Positions 47,746-58,870 are shown, counted from the first letter of the stretch. The stretch is DNA of 64,000 nucleotides from Manihot esculenta (GCF_001659605.2 NC_035161.2:1707380-1771379), one strand, 5' to 3'. Made by a program: numbers and translations. Notes: generated by a model from the sequence alone, not told the origin.

Positions 47746-48450
47746 TTTCTTCTTAAACCGCTCTTATTTTTCATATATCTTGGAATTTATCTCTACTTTT
47801 CATATTTGTAATGTACATTACGTGTCCTCATTCATAAGCTCCGAATTGATCTTAAGTTGCGAGCTCAGCTCTTAGCTAATAGTCTTGAGAGATCAAATCT
47901 CATACCTTTTAATGGCGACTAGCATGTCTGTTTTTTGCTTTTAGCCTTTCCTTCTTGGTTGTGAATTTGGATGTCTGTTCCCGATAAACTGATTTTGGAG
48001 TATAGCCTTTTTCTCCTTCATTTATCCTCTTACAGGTTTCTTCGTTTATGAGCCTTTTGAAAGAGGGAGCTCTGCCTTTTGTTTTGGCCTTCATACCTTG
48101 GGCTTTTGAGGATGCAAGTCTATCCGAGCTGGGAGCTCGACCTTGAGCTTAATATAGGTCTATCCGAGCTGGGAGCTCGGCATTTTGCCCGATAGCCAAA
48201 CTTTTAGCGTTAGCGTCTGTTTCGAGGTCGGCGCTTCTTGGCTATTGTGCCCCGAACCTCTTCAGGAGGTCGGAACCTGATTTTGCCTTGGTAGCTCTGG
48301 GCTCATATATCTTTTTTGTGAGGTCGGAACTGTATTTTATAAGTTGTCCCTGCATATGATATGAGAAATTTTCATTTTGGGAGGCTCTTAAGTCCTTCTC
48401 CAACCATTTTTGTTTTCAGGAGATCTTTACGAGACCCTGGCTGTTTTTGT

Positions 48451-48945
48451 TCCGGGGTGACCTCGGGGCCCCGCCGGCAGTTTTTTGTTTTGTTTTCCCG
48501 GGAGTTATAGGGGATCCCGGTCTTCATGCTCCGGGAGGCTTCTTTAAGATCCTCACCGGCCGTTCCGGGGTGACCTCGGGGCCCCGCCGGCAGTTTTTTG
48601 TTTTGTTTTCCCGGGAGTTCTAGGGGATCCCGGTCTTCATGCTCCGGGAGGCTTCTTTAAGATCCTCACCGGCCGTTCCGGGGTGACCTCGGGGCCCCGC
48701 CGGCAGTTTTTTGTTTTGTTTTCCCGGGAGTTCTAGGGGATCCCGGTCTTCATGCTCCGGGAGGCATCTTTAAGATCCTCACCGGCCGTTCTGGGGTGAC
48801 CTCGGGGCCCCGCCGGCAGTTTTTTGTTTTGTTTTCCCGGGAGTTCTAGGGGATCCCGGTCTTCATGCTCCGGGAGGCATCTTTAAGATCCTCACCGGCC
48901 GTTCCGGGGTGACCTCGGGGCCCCGCCGGCAGTTTTTTGTGCCTT
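48451..48945. repeat. Tandem repeat, period 113 bp, about 4.4 copies
   Basis: 'tccggggtgacctcggggcc' recurs at 48451, 48564, 48677, 48790 (one change) and 48903. The units are nearly identical, with only 'cttctttaag'/'catctttaag' and single-base differences. It lies between antisense gene Y and the end of pol, in the 3' untranslated part of the retroelement. Confidence 0.95.
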
Positions 48946-49165
48946 CTTGAGGTTTTTGCACAAGATTCAGGCTCATTGGCCTTACTGTCGCTTCGTCATC
49001 TCAGCTGGTTTTGTACCTAACTAAGGTCTTGTTTCAAGGGATCTTTCTGAGCCCTGTTCTTTCTTTTTCATGGAGGAATATTATTCATAAAGATAATTCA
49101 TATTGTATAAATAACTTTTATTTACTCATATTTGTCAAAATACAATGTTTTTCTTTACAAATATT

Positions 49166-50398
49166 TCAAGGGAAATACCTTTTTAGGTGCTGGATGTTCC
49201 AAGCGTGGGGCTCGGGGTTTCCTTGCATATCTTCGATTCGGTATACCCCTGGCTTGACCACTTTTGTCACCTTGAAAGGGCCTTCCCAGGTCTGTGCTAG
49301 CTTGCCCGCGGCCGCTCTTTTTCCTGTAGCTTCCAGGTTTCTTAAGGTTAGGTCTCGCACTTTTAAGCTTCTTTCTCTGACCTTTTGGTTGTAATATCTC
49401 GCTGCTCGTTGTTGATAAGCGGCAGTTCGGACTTGGGCTTCTTCCCTGACTTCCTCAAGAGCGTCCAGGTTGCTTCTTAACTTATCCTCATTAGTGTTCT
49501 CACTAACGAATTGGACTCGATGAGTGGGGATCTGCAATTCAACTGGGACTACGGCTTCTGTGCCATAAGCAAGTGCAAACGGTGTTTCTTTAGTGGGCGC
49601 TCTGGGAGTGGTTCGGAGTGCCCATAGTATGCTATTGAGTTCTTTTGCCCAATTCTCCTTTGCGCCATCCAGCCGTTTCTTTAATCCTTGAAGGATAGCT
49701 CTGTTAGTGACTTCTGTTTGGCCATTAGTCTGAGGATGAGCCACGGAGGAGAACTTATGCCATATGCCCATGTTCGTTGTGAAGGCTCTGAAAATGCTGC
49801 AGTCAAATTGTCTGCCGTTGTCTGAGATAAGTACTCTAGGTATGCCAAATCTGCAGATGATATGTCCCCATACGAAATCTATCATCTTGCGAGCTGTGAT
49901 TGTGGCTATTGCTTCTGTCTCTGGCTATTTCGAGAAGTATTCCACAGCCACCACTACGAATTTCCTTTGCCCCGTAGTCTTGGGGAAAGGTCCCAGGATG
50001 TCTATTCCCCATTGTGAGAAAGGCCATGGACTGGATATGCTCGCTTGAGGAGTGGCAGGGGTTCTGATGGCGTTAGCAAATCTCTGACATACGTCGCACC
50101 TCCGGACAAACTCTTCTGCTTCTTTTTTAACAGTGGGCCAGTAGTACCCTTGCCTGAATATTTTGTTGGCTAATGTCCCTGCTCCCTCGTGAGCCCCACA
50201 TAGGCCTCTATGTATTTCCTTCATTACCTTTGCAGCTTCTTCTGGACTCACACACCGGAGCCATGGGCTGGACTTCCCTTTTCTGTATAAGGTTCCCCTT
50301 ATTGCTTGGTAGTTGGCAGCACGAGCTGCTATCTTTCTGGCTTCATCTTTATCTTTGGGGAGCTCACCCTCCTCCAAGTATCTCAGGTATGGGGTCAT
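49166..50398 (-). pseudogene. R5 integrase region, broken by a stop codon
   Basis: Two in-frame pieces (50398-49925 and 49885-49166 with the codons between) separated by TAG at 49925-49927, where tryptophan is expected (FSK-stop-PETEA). Integrase zinc domain with H...H and CDVC, catalytic residues present: WGIDILGPF, ISDNGRQF, NGQTEV. The C-terminus (KVRDLTLRNLE...GPFKVTKVVKPGVYRIED...HLKRYFP) is the usual integrase tail of non-chromovirus plant gypsy elements; there is no chromodomain. The next stop upstream, TAA at 50414-50416, separates it from the RNase H part. Confidence 0.9.
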
Positions 50399-50413
50399 CC
50401 AAGTTGGGCTCTG

Positions 50414-53400
50414 TTATACCTGCAGTACCGTGTTTGTCTTTTTAAAAGCAGGTGTACTGACATGCTGTATATATACTTCATCGGGAAGCTGTTCTAACTC
50501 CTCTTTGGTCAATCGACTAAGCAGGTCTGCTTCCTCATTTTCATCCCGAGGTATTCTTTGAAATCTGACGATAACTCCCCGACCTGTGAGCTCGGCTTCT
50601 ATAGTTTTTACTTTATCAAGATAGTTCTGCATGATGGGGTCCCTAGCCTGATATACTCCCGTCACCTGGTTGATCACCAACTGAGAGTCGCTATTCACCT
50701 CGAGGTCGGTTACCCCTACCTCCGAAGCTACCAACATTCCATTTACCAGGGCTTCATATTCGGCCATATTGTTAGAAGCCGTAAATTCTAGACACAAGGC
50801 ATAACATACTTTAAAACCTTCTGGCCCCTTAAGCATTATCCCAGCGCCACTACCCTCAGCACCTGATGCTCCGTCTACATACAGCTTCCAGCTAAATTCT
50901 TGGGGGGGCTCTCTCTCTTCCCCCTTTCTTGATATCTCTGAGGATGATCCTCCTTTCTCCTCATTGAATGCGCACTCCGCTATGAAGTCAGCCAGAGCTT
51001 GGGATTTTATGGTTGTTCGAGGTCGGTACTCTAGACAGTAAGGGCTAATTTCTACAGACCATGCCAACATCCGCCCTGAAGTTTCCGGCCTATGTAGAAT
51101 CTTCTTTAAGGGTTGGTCTGTCATCACGACTCCTTGGTGGCCTTCTAGATAAACTCTGAATTTCCGGACTGCTAGCAATGAGGCGTAAGCCAATTTTTCA
51201 ATGTTCGAATATCTGACCTCAGTGTCTCTGAGTACTTTGCTAACGTAGAAAACAGGTTTCTGTTCTTCTTCTTCCACCCTTACTAGCACTGCGCTGACTG
51301 CTTGTTCTGAGGCCGCCAGATATATCAGAAGTTCTTCTCCTTTTATGGGACTGCTGAGCACATGAGGCGAGCTAAGATACTTCTTAAGCTCTATGAAGGC
51401 CTTTTGGCAATCTTCTGTCCATTCGAAATTCGGTACTTTCCTCAACTTTTTGAAGAATGGCAAGCACTTTTCTGCCGACCTCGACATGAATCGGTTAAGC
51501 GCTACTACTCTCCCGGTTAGTCTCTGAACATCTCTTACACAGGTCGGTTCTGGCATATTCAGTATGGCTTCCACTTTCTCCGGATTAGGCTCAATGCCTT
51601 TACCACTCACCATGTACCCCAAAAATTTTCCTCCCCTAATGAAGAAGGCACATTTTGCTGGGTTCAACTTCATTCTGTATTGATCTAACACCCCAAATAT
51701 CTCCCTCAAATCTGCTATGTGTTGTTGGAAAGTTGAACTTTTGACCACCATATCGTCCACATACGCTTCCAGATTTCTACCGATCTGATTTTTGAAGATT
51801 TTATTCATCAACCTCTGATAAGTTGCCCCGGCATTTCTCAATCCAAAGGGCATAGCCCTATAACAGTAAGTTCCATCTTCAGTTATAAATGAGGTCTTTT
51901 CCTCATCCGACCTTTCCATTGGGATTTGATGATAACCCGACATAGCATCCAAAGAAGACATATAATCAAAACCGGCCGTTGAGTCGACCATTTTATTAAT
52001 ATCAGGGAGGGGGTAACAATCTTTAGGGCAGGCCTTATTTAGGTCGGTAAAATCTATACACATCCTGTATTTGCCATTGGCTTTTTTGACTAACACAGGA
52101 TTTGCCAACCACTGTGGGTACATGACTTCCCTAATAAAGCCTGCCTTTTCTAGCTTCTGCACTTCTTCCCGGGTGGCCTGCTGCTTCTCTCTTCCCACTA
52201 CTCTCTTCTTTTGCTTTACTGGTCTGGCCTCGGGGAGGACATTCAATCGGTGTGTCATCACTTTGGGGTCAATTCCCGGCATGTCTGAAGGCTTCCATGC
52301 GAAGGTCGGCGCGTGACTTCGGATCAGGGCCATGACTTCACCTTTTTGTTCTTTGGTGAGGCTGGCATTAAGACTGAAGACCTTGTTTGCATCTGCTTCT
52401 GATAAGGGGAAGGTTTCCAACTCTCCAACTGGCTCTGTCCGGGCTTCTTTTGTTTCATCTCTGACCTCTAGAACTTTCGAGTCGAGTGCTTCTCCAGTTG
52501 AGCTCGGCTCTGTTACTGTGGCCAAGTATACCGCCCTTGCTTCTTCTTGGCTGCCCCGGACCATTCCCACTCCTTCTTCCGTTGGGAACTTGAGTGCCAA
52601 ATACCTGATGCTAGTGACAGCTTCAAAGTCGAACAACGCCGGTCTCCCCAAAATCGCATTGTAGCTCAGTGGGAGTTTGACCACCAAAAACACCTCATGA
52701 TGGGTGCGAGCTCTGGGTGCTTCTCCCAAGGTAAGAGCCAGCTTCACCTTTCCTTCTACAAGTACCGGTGCTCCTCCGATCCCCTTGATTGGTGACTGGT
52801 CCCGAACCAGCTGTTCTTCTGGAATTCCCATCTGCTGAAACACTCGGTATGGCAGCAAGTTGACTTTACTCCCATCATCCACTAAGACCTTCTTTACCCG
52901 ATAATTATTAATGACGGCTTCAATGACAAGCGCGTCATCATGGGGCATCTGAATACCCTGAGCATCTTTTAAGGAGAAAGTGATGATCATGGGAGAGTGG
53001 TCAACGATTTGCATGACTTCACTATTGCTGGTCTCTCCTTCCCGGTTTCTCTTCTTTCCTCGACGGCTCATCCGTCCTCCCGTTCCTCCAACAATCATGT
53101 TGATGGTCCCACTGGACCCATCATTCACTGGTCCAGCTCCTATTCTCCTAGGCGTCTGAGTTGTCGGACCAGGCTGAGGCCTCTGTCCCTCTGGTTTCTT
53201 CACAAAATTTTTGAGGTGCCCCCTTTTTATCAGCCTCTCAATCTCCGCGATTAACTGAAAACAGTTATTCGTATCGTGGCCATGTGTCCGGTGGTACTGA
53301 CAATACTTGTCAGGATTTCTTTGATCTGCTTCCGACTTCATGGGTTTGGGCCACTGGAGGAACTCCTTATCCTGGACTGCCATGAGCACTTCGGCTCTGG

Positions 53401-54265
53401 AAGCGTTGAGGGGGGTTGGTTTCTCGGGAACCCAAGGAGGGAGCACTCTTGGTTCAAGAGCCCGAGGAGGAGGAGGAGGCCTTTGATCCCTTCTCTCCCA
53501 GGCCTGTTTGTACGGCTCAGGCCTCTTTCCATGTTTCTTCTCGTGTCTCTCCGGCCTCCTCTCCTCCGGGGCTTTCTCTTTTCCTGCCATCCCTTTAGCA
53601 AATCTACTCGTCACTAAGGCGTCATCCTGCCTTATATACTTCTTCGCCCTCTTCATCAACTCAGCCAGTGAGGTCGGAGGTTTCCTGCTCAAAGAACCAA
53701 AGAACTCGGCAGAGGTTGTTCCCTTTTGCATGGCCTCCACCGCCCTTCCTTCATCCAGCTCGGGAATCTGCAGGGCCTCCGTATTGAAGCGGGCGACATA
53801 CTCTCTGAGTGATTCACCTTCTTTCTGTTTCACTGTTTCCAGATAGCTCGTCTTCCTATCTGCTGGCACCCCGGCTATGAACCGGCTGATGAAGCGGGTG
53901 GCAAGATCTCCAAAACTTTTAATGCTTCCGACCTCCAGGCTGTTGAACCACGCCCGCGCTGGTCCCGAGAGCGTTGTTGGGAACACCTTACACATTAAGG
54001 CATCTGACAGGGTTTGCAACTCCATGAAGGTCTTATAGTTCATGACATGCTCTCTCGGGTTACCAGCTCCGTTATAGGCCGCCATCGGCGGCATCATAAA
54101 CTTCTTGGGAACGGTCTCTTGCTGCACTATCTTTGAGAAGGGAGAAGAAGTGGGCAAGGAGGTTTGGCTCTGATCTTTCTTACCTAGCTCGGCTAAGAGT
54201 TGCTCTTTCAACCTTTTCAGCTTTTGGTTCATTTTCTCGCTTTCCGGGCTGGATCTTTTGCCCAA
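50414..54265 (-). CDS. R5 gag-pol: gag, protease, RT and two RNase H domains (Tat/Retand lineage)
   Basis: 1,283 codons in one frame. Gag (about 60-215: GNPREHVMNYKTFM, LSGPARAWFNSL), zinc-binding CQYHRTHGHDTNNC (322-335), protease with VLVDDGSKVNLL (460-471), RT (about 700-880, with AMPFGL and YVDDM at 835), a first RNase H (about 955-1080) that has YLAAS where the first catalytic aspartate is expected, and a second, archaeal-type RNase H (about 1115-1250: LYVDGASG, NMAEYEAL, NSDSQLV, ENEEAD) with its acidic residues. The tandem RNase H marks the Tat lineage. It is joined upstream to the gag start (54762) across a frameshift and downstream to integrase across a TAA. The first ATG of this frame is not the true start. 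Confidence 0.92.
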   Translation of the reverse strand: MGKRSSPESEKMNQKLKRLKEQLLAELGKKDQSQTSLPTSSPFSKIVQQETVPKKFMMPPMAAYNGAGNPREHVMNYKTFMELQTLSDALMCKVFPTTLSGPARAWFNSLEVGSIKSFGDLATRFISRFIAGVPADRKTSYLETVKQKEGESLREYVARFNTEALQIPELDEGRAVEAMQKGTTSAEFFGSLSRKPPTSLAELMKRAKKYIRQDDALVTSRFAKGMAGKEKAPEERRPERHEKKHGKRPEPYKQAWERRDQRPPPPPRALEPRVLPPWVPEKPTPLNASRAEVLMAVQDKEFLQWPKPMKSEADQRNPDKYCQYHRTHGHDTNNCFQLIAEIERLIKRGHLKNFVKKPEGQRPQPGPTTQTPRRIGAGPVNDGSSGTINMIVGGTGGRMSRRGKKRNREGETSNSEVMQIVDHSPMIITFSLKDAQGIQMPHDDALVIEAVINNYRVKKVLVDDGSKVNLLPYRVFQQMGIPEEQLVRDQSPIKGIGGAPVLVEGKVKLALTLGEAPRARTHHEVFLVVKLPLSYNAILGRPALFDFEAVTSIRYLALKFPTEEGVGMVRGSQEEARAVYLATVTEPSSTGEALDSKVLEVRDETKEARTEPVGELETFPLSEADANKVFSLNASLTKEQKGEVMALIRSHAPTFAWKPSDMPGIDPKVMTHRLNVLPEARPVKQKKRVVGREKQQATREEVQKLEKAGFIREVMYPQWLANPVLVKKANGKYRMCIDFTDLNKACPKDCYPLPDINKMVDSTAGFDYMSSLDAMSGYHQIPMERSDEEKTSFITEDGTYCYRAMPFGLRNAGATYQRLMNKIFKNQIGRNLEAYVDDMVVKSSTFQQHIADLREIFGVLDQYRMKLNPAKCAFFIRGGKFLGYMVSGKGIEPNPEKVEAILNMPEPTCVRDVQRLTGRVVALNRFMSRSAEKCLPFFKKLRKVPNFEWTEDCQKAFIELKKYLSSPHVLSSPIKGEELLIYLAASEQAVSAVLVRVEEEEQKPVFYVSKVLRDTEVRYSNIEKLAYASLLAVRKFRVYLEGHQGVVMTDQPLKKILHRPETSGRMLAWSVEISPYCLEYRPRTTIKSQALADFIAECAFNEEKGGSSSEISRKGEEREPPQEFSWKLYVDGASGAEGSGAGIMLKGPEGFKVCYALCLEFTASNNMAEYEALVNGMLVASEVGVTDLEVNSDSQLVINQVTGVYQARDPIMQNYLDKVKTIEAELTGRGVIVRFQRIPRDENEEADLLSRLTKEELEQLPDEVYIQHVSTPAFKKTNTVLQV

Positions 54266-54762
54266 GCTGTATTCCTCCTCCTCTGTTTCAGTTCCCGTTT
54301 CCCTGGTTGTTCCGGCAGAATGGTTGTTCCGGCAGAATAGTTGTCCGCCTCCTCATTTTCTATCAACTCTCTTGCCCTTCTCCCATGGATTCGGGCCTCA
54401 GGTTCTTCCTCTTCCCCGGCATCGTGGCTGTTAGTTTGGAGGCGGTCAGAGGTAGGTCGGGGTTCATTGGTTCTGGGTTCCTCCACTACTGGGAGTGCAT
54501 TTACTGGGGTGCTAAGGCCCCTCTGTTGCATTATCTGCCCCAACCAGTGAGCAGTAGTCTGTAGCTGGAGAGCCATGGTTTGAATGTCCTGGTTAGACAG
54601 AATCATGGTGGGAGTATTCCCTGCCAAGCTTAGCGAGGGATTAAGAGGAATAGGCGTTTGGTTATTCAACGTTGTAGGGCTAGAAAAGGAGAACTGCTGC
54701 CCATCTTGGGCAGAGCTCAGGTCATTGGGGATGTTAAGGTTACTTTCTTGGTGGTTTGCCAT
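54229..54762 (-). pseudogene. R5 gag N-terminus, shifted out of frame by a 17-bp duplication
   Basis: ATG at 54762 (MANHQESNLN) follows the primer site by about 60 bp and is the natural gag start. The product is polar, with a Gln-rich part and an acidic EEEEPEARIHGRRA motif. A perfect 17-bp tandem duplication (54305-54321 and 54322-54338) moves the ribosome into a frame that ends at 54229. Downstream of it the main gag-pol frame is open, so the duplication is the lesion. The open frame above 54762 is leader and primer site. Confidence 0.85.
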
Positions 54763-54820
54763 CGTGGATCTCAGTGGGTTTTGAAAGTGAAAACTCCGGT
54801 GATGAAAAGATCTCCTTCGT

Positions 54821-54838
54821 TTCCCACAGACGGCGCCA
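54821..54838 (-). promoter_or_regulatory. Primer binding site of R5
   Basis: Minus strand TGGCGCCGTCTGTGGGAA, two bases after the LTR end, identical to that of R1. Confidence 0.85.
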
Positions 54839-54840
54839 AT

Positions 54841-55336
54841 TGATGATCTGAGATCCAATAGAATAGGGTTTTACAAGGGTTTTGGTATTGAAAAATAAAA
54901 CTTAAACTTTCTGGGGAGGGGATTCCCCTTTTATCCATTTCGCTATGCTTGCTGGTGACGTGTAAAGGCCTCTCCATGATTGGGACACGCGTCTCTGACA
55001 TACAGATTCGGGCGTACGAGGGTATCAGCCGCCTGCTCCATGCGTAACGGCCTCTGATTCTCCTCGTGCGTACGCTCGAGCGGATCTGCTAGGCTGTCTG
55101 AGTATGGCTCTGGATACTGGGCTGGGCCGAGAGTCGGGCCGGACGCTGAGCCTGAGAGGAGAGGGCCTGCTGGTCGCGGACTGGGCCGATCTGAGTGAAG
55201 AAGCTTGGTTGAGCCCGGCCTTGAAGGTTGAATGAGTCAGGCTTGTTGTGCATATCAGTTGCGTGGGCCTCTACGTTATGGGCCTTTGGCTGTGGTCAAA
55301 CCCTTGATCCAGGGTGAAAAAATCCAGCGGTCATCA
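54841..55336 (-). repeat. 5' LTR of R5
   Basis: 496 bp, TGATGATCTG...CGGTCATCA, with hexamer ends TGATGA/TCATCA. Shares blocks such as 'ccatgcgtaacggcctctgattctc' in part with 37506-37981. Confidence 0.85.
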
Positions 55337-56439
55337 AAACTCATCAATTTATATCAAGTTATGATTCAATATTAAATATAAATAATACTTAAAATAATGT
55401 TAAAATAAAATTGCAACTAATTATTGATTTTATTTAATAAAATATTATATAATTAATCAATTTTCTATATATATTCTAAAAGGTTACATTTAATGCACGT
55501 ATATATATAAAAAAATCTCAAAATATGAAAATTTGAATTCACAATAAATTTATCTGATTAAATTGACATTATAATTTTTAATGTTTGATATTCGAAGAGA
55601 TTGCTAAAAATATAATTACATTACTATGATAAAATATTGCATTCTAATACCAAATTTCTCTATTTATCTAAATTGACCGGTGCAATTGAAAGTGATTTTC
55701 CAATCAATTTAAAATTAAATTTTGAACTCAATAAATATGAATAACAATTAAAATTATTTAAAAAATCCTAAAAGAAAACAATAACATAATAATTTTAAAG
55801 CAATAACATAAATTTCAACTCTCAAGTCAATTTAATTTAAGATGCACCATGCAATCATAGGTTAAGCATTATAGTACATACAATATGGTTTAATTTGTAA
55901 GTAATGTAGCGTATAATATAAATAATAAATTATGTGTTTCATATAGCATATAGTATATAGAGTCAATTCAATTTAAAAATATGTGGCATATAATAATAAA
56001 TTATAAGATATCGACTTTTATGGCTCATATCTCTGCGATAGTGGTCGTTCTTCTTTATGCAAGTTGGTAGGCAATAGCTGCTGTATCAATAAGCCGATAA
56101 TGATGGCTCTCATTGAAGTTAGTATTTTGGTCATCGACATTGATTAGCAATCAATTTTGGCCATACATATCTAAATCAGCAAGCTAATAGCATCTATTCC
56201 AACGTTGATGTTGATTGGATTTTGGAATTCCATATAAATTATCAAGATTTTCTATTGTGCTTTGCAAGTTTCTTGATGCGTCCTTCGATTTTGAACTTGC
56301 TATTATATGTGCACGAGGAATTGTGAAATTTGGTTATGATTTGAAATCTCGGTAGGGATTTTAAATTTAAGGTGGTGATTATTTAAAATATACGTTCAGA
56401 TTATTTATTGCTATATTTGAGATTGGATTTTGTAATTTT
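55337..56439. other. AT-rich intergenic DNA
   Basis: No open frame of note, no terminal repeats and no recognised element. Confidence 0.55.
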
Positions 56440-56651
56440 ACGAATTATTTGGATTCAGGATTAAGGGTTAAGGGTTCAGAATTGTGGGGTTCAGGGTTCA
56501 AGGTTCAGAGTTTCAAGGTTCGGAGTTCGGGATTCGGAGTTCGGGATTCGGGGTTCGGGGTTTAGGGTTCAGGGTTTTAGGGGTTTAGAGGGTTTAGGGT
56601 TTTATGGGTGTAGAGAGTTCATGGTTCAGGATTCAGGGTTCAGGGTTCAGG
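56440..56651. repeat. Degenerate telomere-like minisatellite
   Basis: About 210 bp of 7- to 8-bp words of the type GGGTTTAG, GGGTTCAG, GGATTCAG and GGTTCGG, variants of the plant telomere repeat TTTAGGG. Only a few units are exact. The Tekay element T2 begins at 56652. Confidence 0.8.
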
Positions 56652-58852
56652 TGTAACGATCCGAAATCGGACCATTACCGGCGCTAGGATCCAGATCGAC
56701 TTAAGGTTGCCGGGACCCGTAGCAAGCCTAGCATACAACCTGACATACCTGAAAAAAATCCCATACATGATCATACATTTACATAAAAATTTTAAACTTT
56801 TCATCTACCAAGCTTGACCTGTGCATGCACTGAAACTGAATACTTAAAAACCCCACACTAGAGCCCTCATCAAATGCTCTAGTTGGGTCAACATTACATA
56901 AATCAAGCTTGGTTTACATATCTCAACATACAAAACATTTCATAATGATCATGATCAAAAGGGATTAACCATACACATTAAGGTCAAGCACAATACTAAT
57001 ACTCATTACATTTTGTACAATACTTTACATTACAGTGTCTTTCATGTCCATAGCTAACTATTACATACATAAGACTTTTACTCTTGCTGACCTCCGGGTC
57101 TATCCCAAACCTGCAAACCTGGGGGGTTAAGGGAAATGGGTGAGCTACTAGAGCCCAGTGAGCAGAATAGTAAAACTATATATTAAAATCCATGTGTTCA
57201 TGAAATGCATCACATCACAACAAATCACATCAAGGATGAAATTGTCACCAATAGCCCTCCACATAATCCAATAGTGCCAGGGCGTAGAATGGGCATCTGG
57301 TCTTTCCCTTAACATAACATAACATAACATAATATAACATTCCAATGTGCCAGGGGCATAGAATGGGCCTCGACCTGGACTTTCTCTTACTTTGTGCTAG
57401 GGGCGTAGAATGGGCCTCGACCTAGACTTCTATACCGTACCATATCGTATCATATCATATTGAGGACTAATGGATCATCCAATAACCATCCACATCAATA
57501 ATAATTAATGCAATGCATCATATTCGTGAATTCTAATACAAACAACCTAGTATATAACATGGCATTCGTGATGCATGAACATGCTCAAAATTTATTTGCT
57601 TTGAAACATAAAGATCCATTTTATTCACCTTAGGCTGACTCTGCAAAGACTCTGAAGCAGCTATCTCACTGCTGGGGGTCCTCGGTTTCTCGGGTCCGAA
57701 CTTACACAGGTGGACTCAAATGAGGAACCAAACATACATTAACATGACTCTAAACATCTCTCCAAAAACCCCTTAAAACATCATAAAATAATCATAGAAA
57801 ACATGCAAAGGAAGGCTGAACAGGGCACTTTTGGCGGCAGGTTCGACGGCCGAAAGTCCCTCCAGAGCCGAAAGTCATGCACTTTCGGGGGCAGGGTTCG
57901 GCGGCCGAAAGTGCTTCCAGAGCCGAAAGTCACCCACCTTCGGCGGCAGGTTCGGCGGCCGAAACTGCCCTCCAGAGCCGAAAGTCCAAACTTTCGGGGG
58001 TAGGGTTCGACAGCCAGAACTGCCTCCCCAGGTAGGTTCGGCGGCCGAACATGGCTTCGGCAGCCGAACCTGAGTTCTTCCAGAATGGGAGAACTCAAGC
58101 CTCACATGCACATTTTGCCTCCCAAACCCTCCAAACTCATGCACAACACTCCCAAGCATGCATAAACACTTATTCAAGCATATAAGGGTCTCAAACTATC
58201 CTATAACCCAACAAACATCAACAGAGCAACATACGTTAAACACACATTTCATCATTTAACTCACATAAACCCTAACATTTACAACTAATCAAATCATGCA
58301 TAAAACCCCCTTAAAACCTCTCAAAACTTACTCAAAATATAAAAGGAGGTGAGGATCTACTCTTGCCTCTTGAAGATCGAGAGGAGAGGCGATCCGAACT
58401 TGAAGTTGTGAAGGAAATGGCTCCGGGGTCTCCAAGTTTCCAAACTTCGATCTTTGCTCAAAAATTTTCAAAACCAAGTTAAAACTCATAAAAAACATGA
58501 ATGATTTGAAGGAAGACATCAAAACTAACCATGGAAAGGCATGGACTCACCTTTGCCCGAAAATGGAGAAGAAAACTCGCCCATTTTCGGACATGGGGCC
58601 TTTTATAGGTGGCTGGCCAGACCACCTTCGGGGGCCAAAGGTGCTCCCAAAACTCTACCATGTTCGGCGGCCGAACCTGGCTTTTCTTCCTTGGTGCCTT
58701 TCTTTCAAAAACTCAATTTCTTTCTTACTTAAAACCTTAAAACACATGAAAACATTTTAGAAAAATATATTTTACCCTTCTAGAGGTTTTCGACATCCGA
58801 GATTCCACCGGAAAATAGGAATTCCGATAACGGGGTCTAGCCGGGTATTACA
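56652..58852 (-). repeat. 3' LTR of T2
   Basis: 2,201 bp, TGTAACGATCCG...GGGTATTACA. Close to the split solo LTR at 7387. TATA box (minus) at 58601-58607, GCC-box-like motifs at 57830-58070 and one at 58661. Three units with 'tgccaggggc' and 'gtagaatgggc' near 57270-57430 form a short tandem repeat. Confidence 0.9.
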
Positions 58853-58870
58853 TTCTCCCCCCTTTAAGAA
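58853..58870 (-). promoter_or_regulatory. Polypurine tract of T2
   Basis: Minus-strand TTAAAGGGGGGAGAA precedes the LTR. Confidence 0.8.

Larger units (their letters stand above)
37506..55336 (-). mobile_element. Composite of Tat/Retand Ty3/gypsy elements with antisense genes (R5 cluster)
   Basis: Right border: 5' LTR 54841-55336 and primer site. Left border: an LTR at 37506-37981 followed by a polypurine tract. Between them lie minus-strand gag-pol with two RNase H domains (54762-49166) and plus-strand genes between pol and the 3' LTR, an arrangement known in the Tat lineage. The two outer LTRs share TGATGATCTGAGATCC and other blocks but differ widely, and their outer flanks (TATCT and AAACT) do not match. 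They are therefore probably not the two LTRs of one insertion. Truncated LTR ends with polypurine tracts at 39556-39767 and 44240-44396 point to at least two related elements joined by duplication or nested insertion. Confidence 0.78.

Noticed and set aside
48451..48945. CRISPR-like direct repeats
   Set aside because: Units are directly adjacent 113-bp copies without spacers, in plant DNA; an ordinary tandem repeat.
56440..56651. True chromosome end or recent telomere fusion
   Set aside because: Units are too degenerate and the array is short; flanking DNA on both sides is ordinary.
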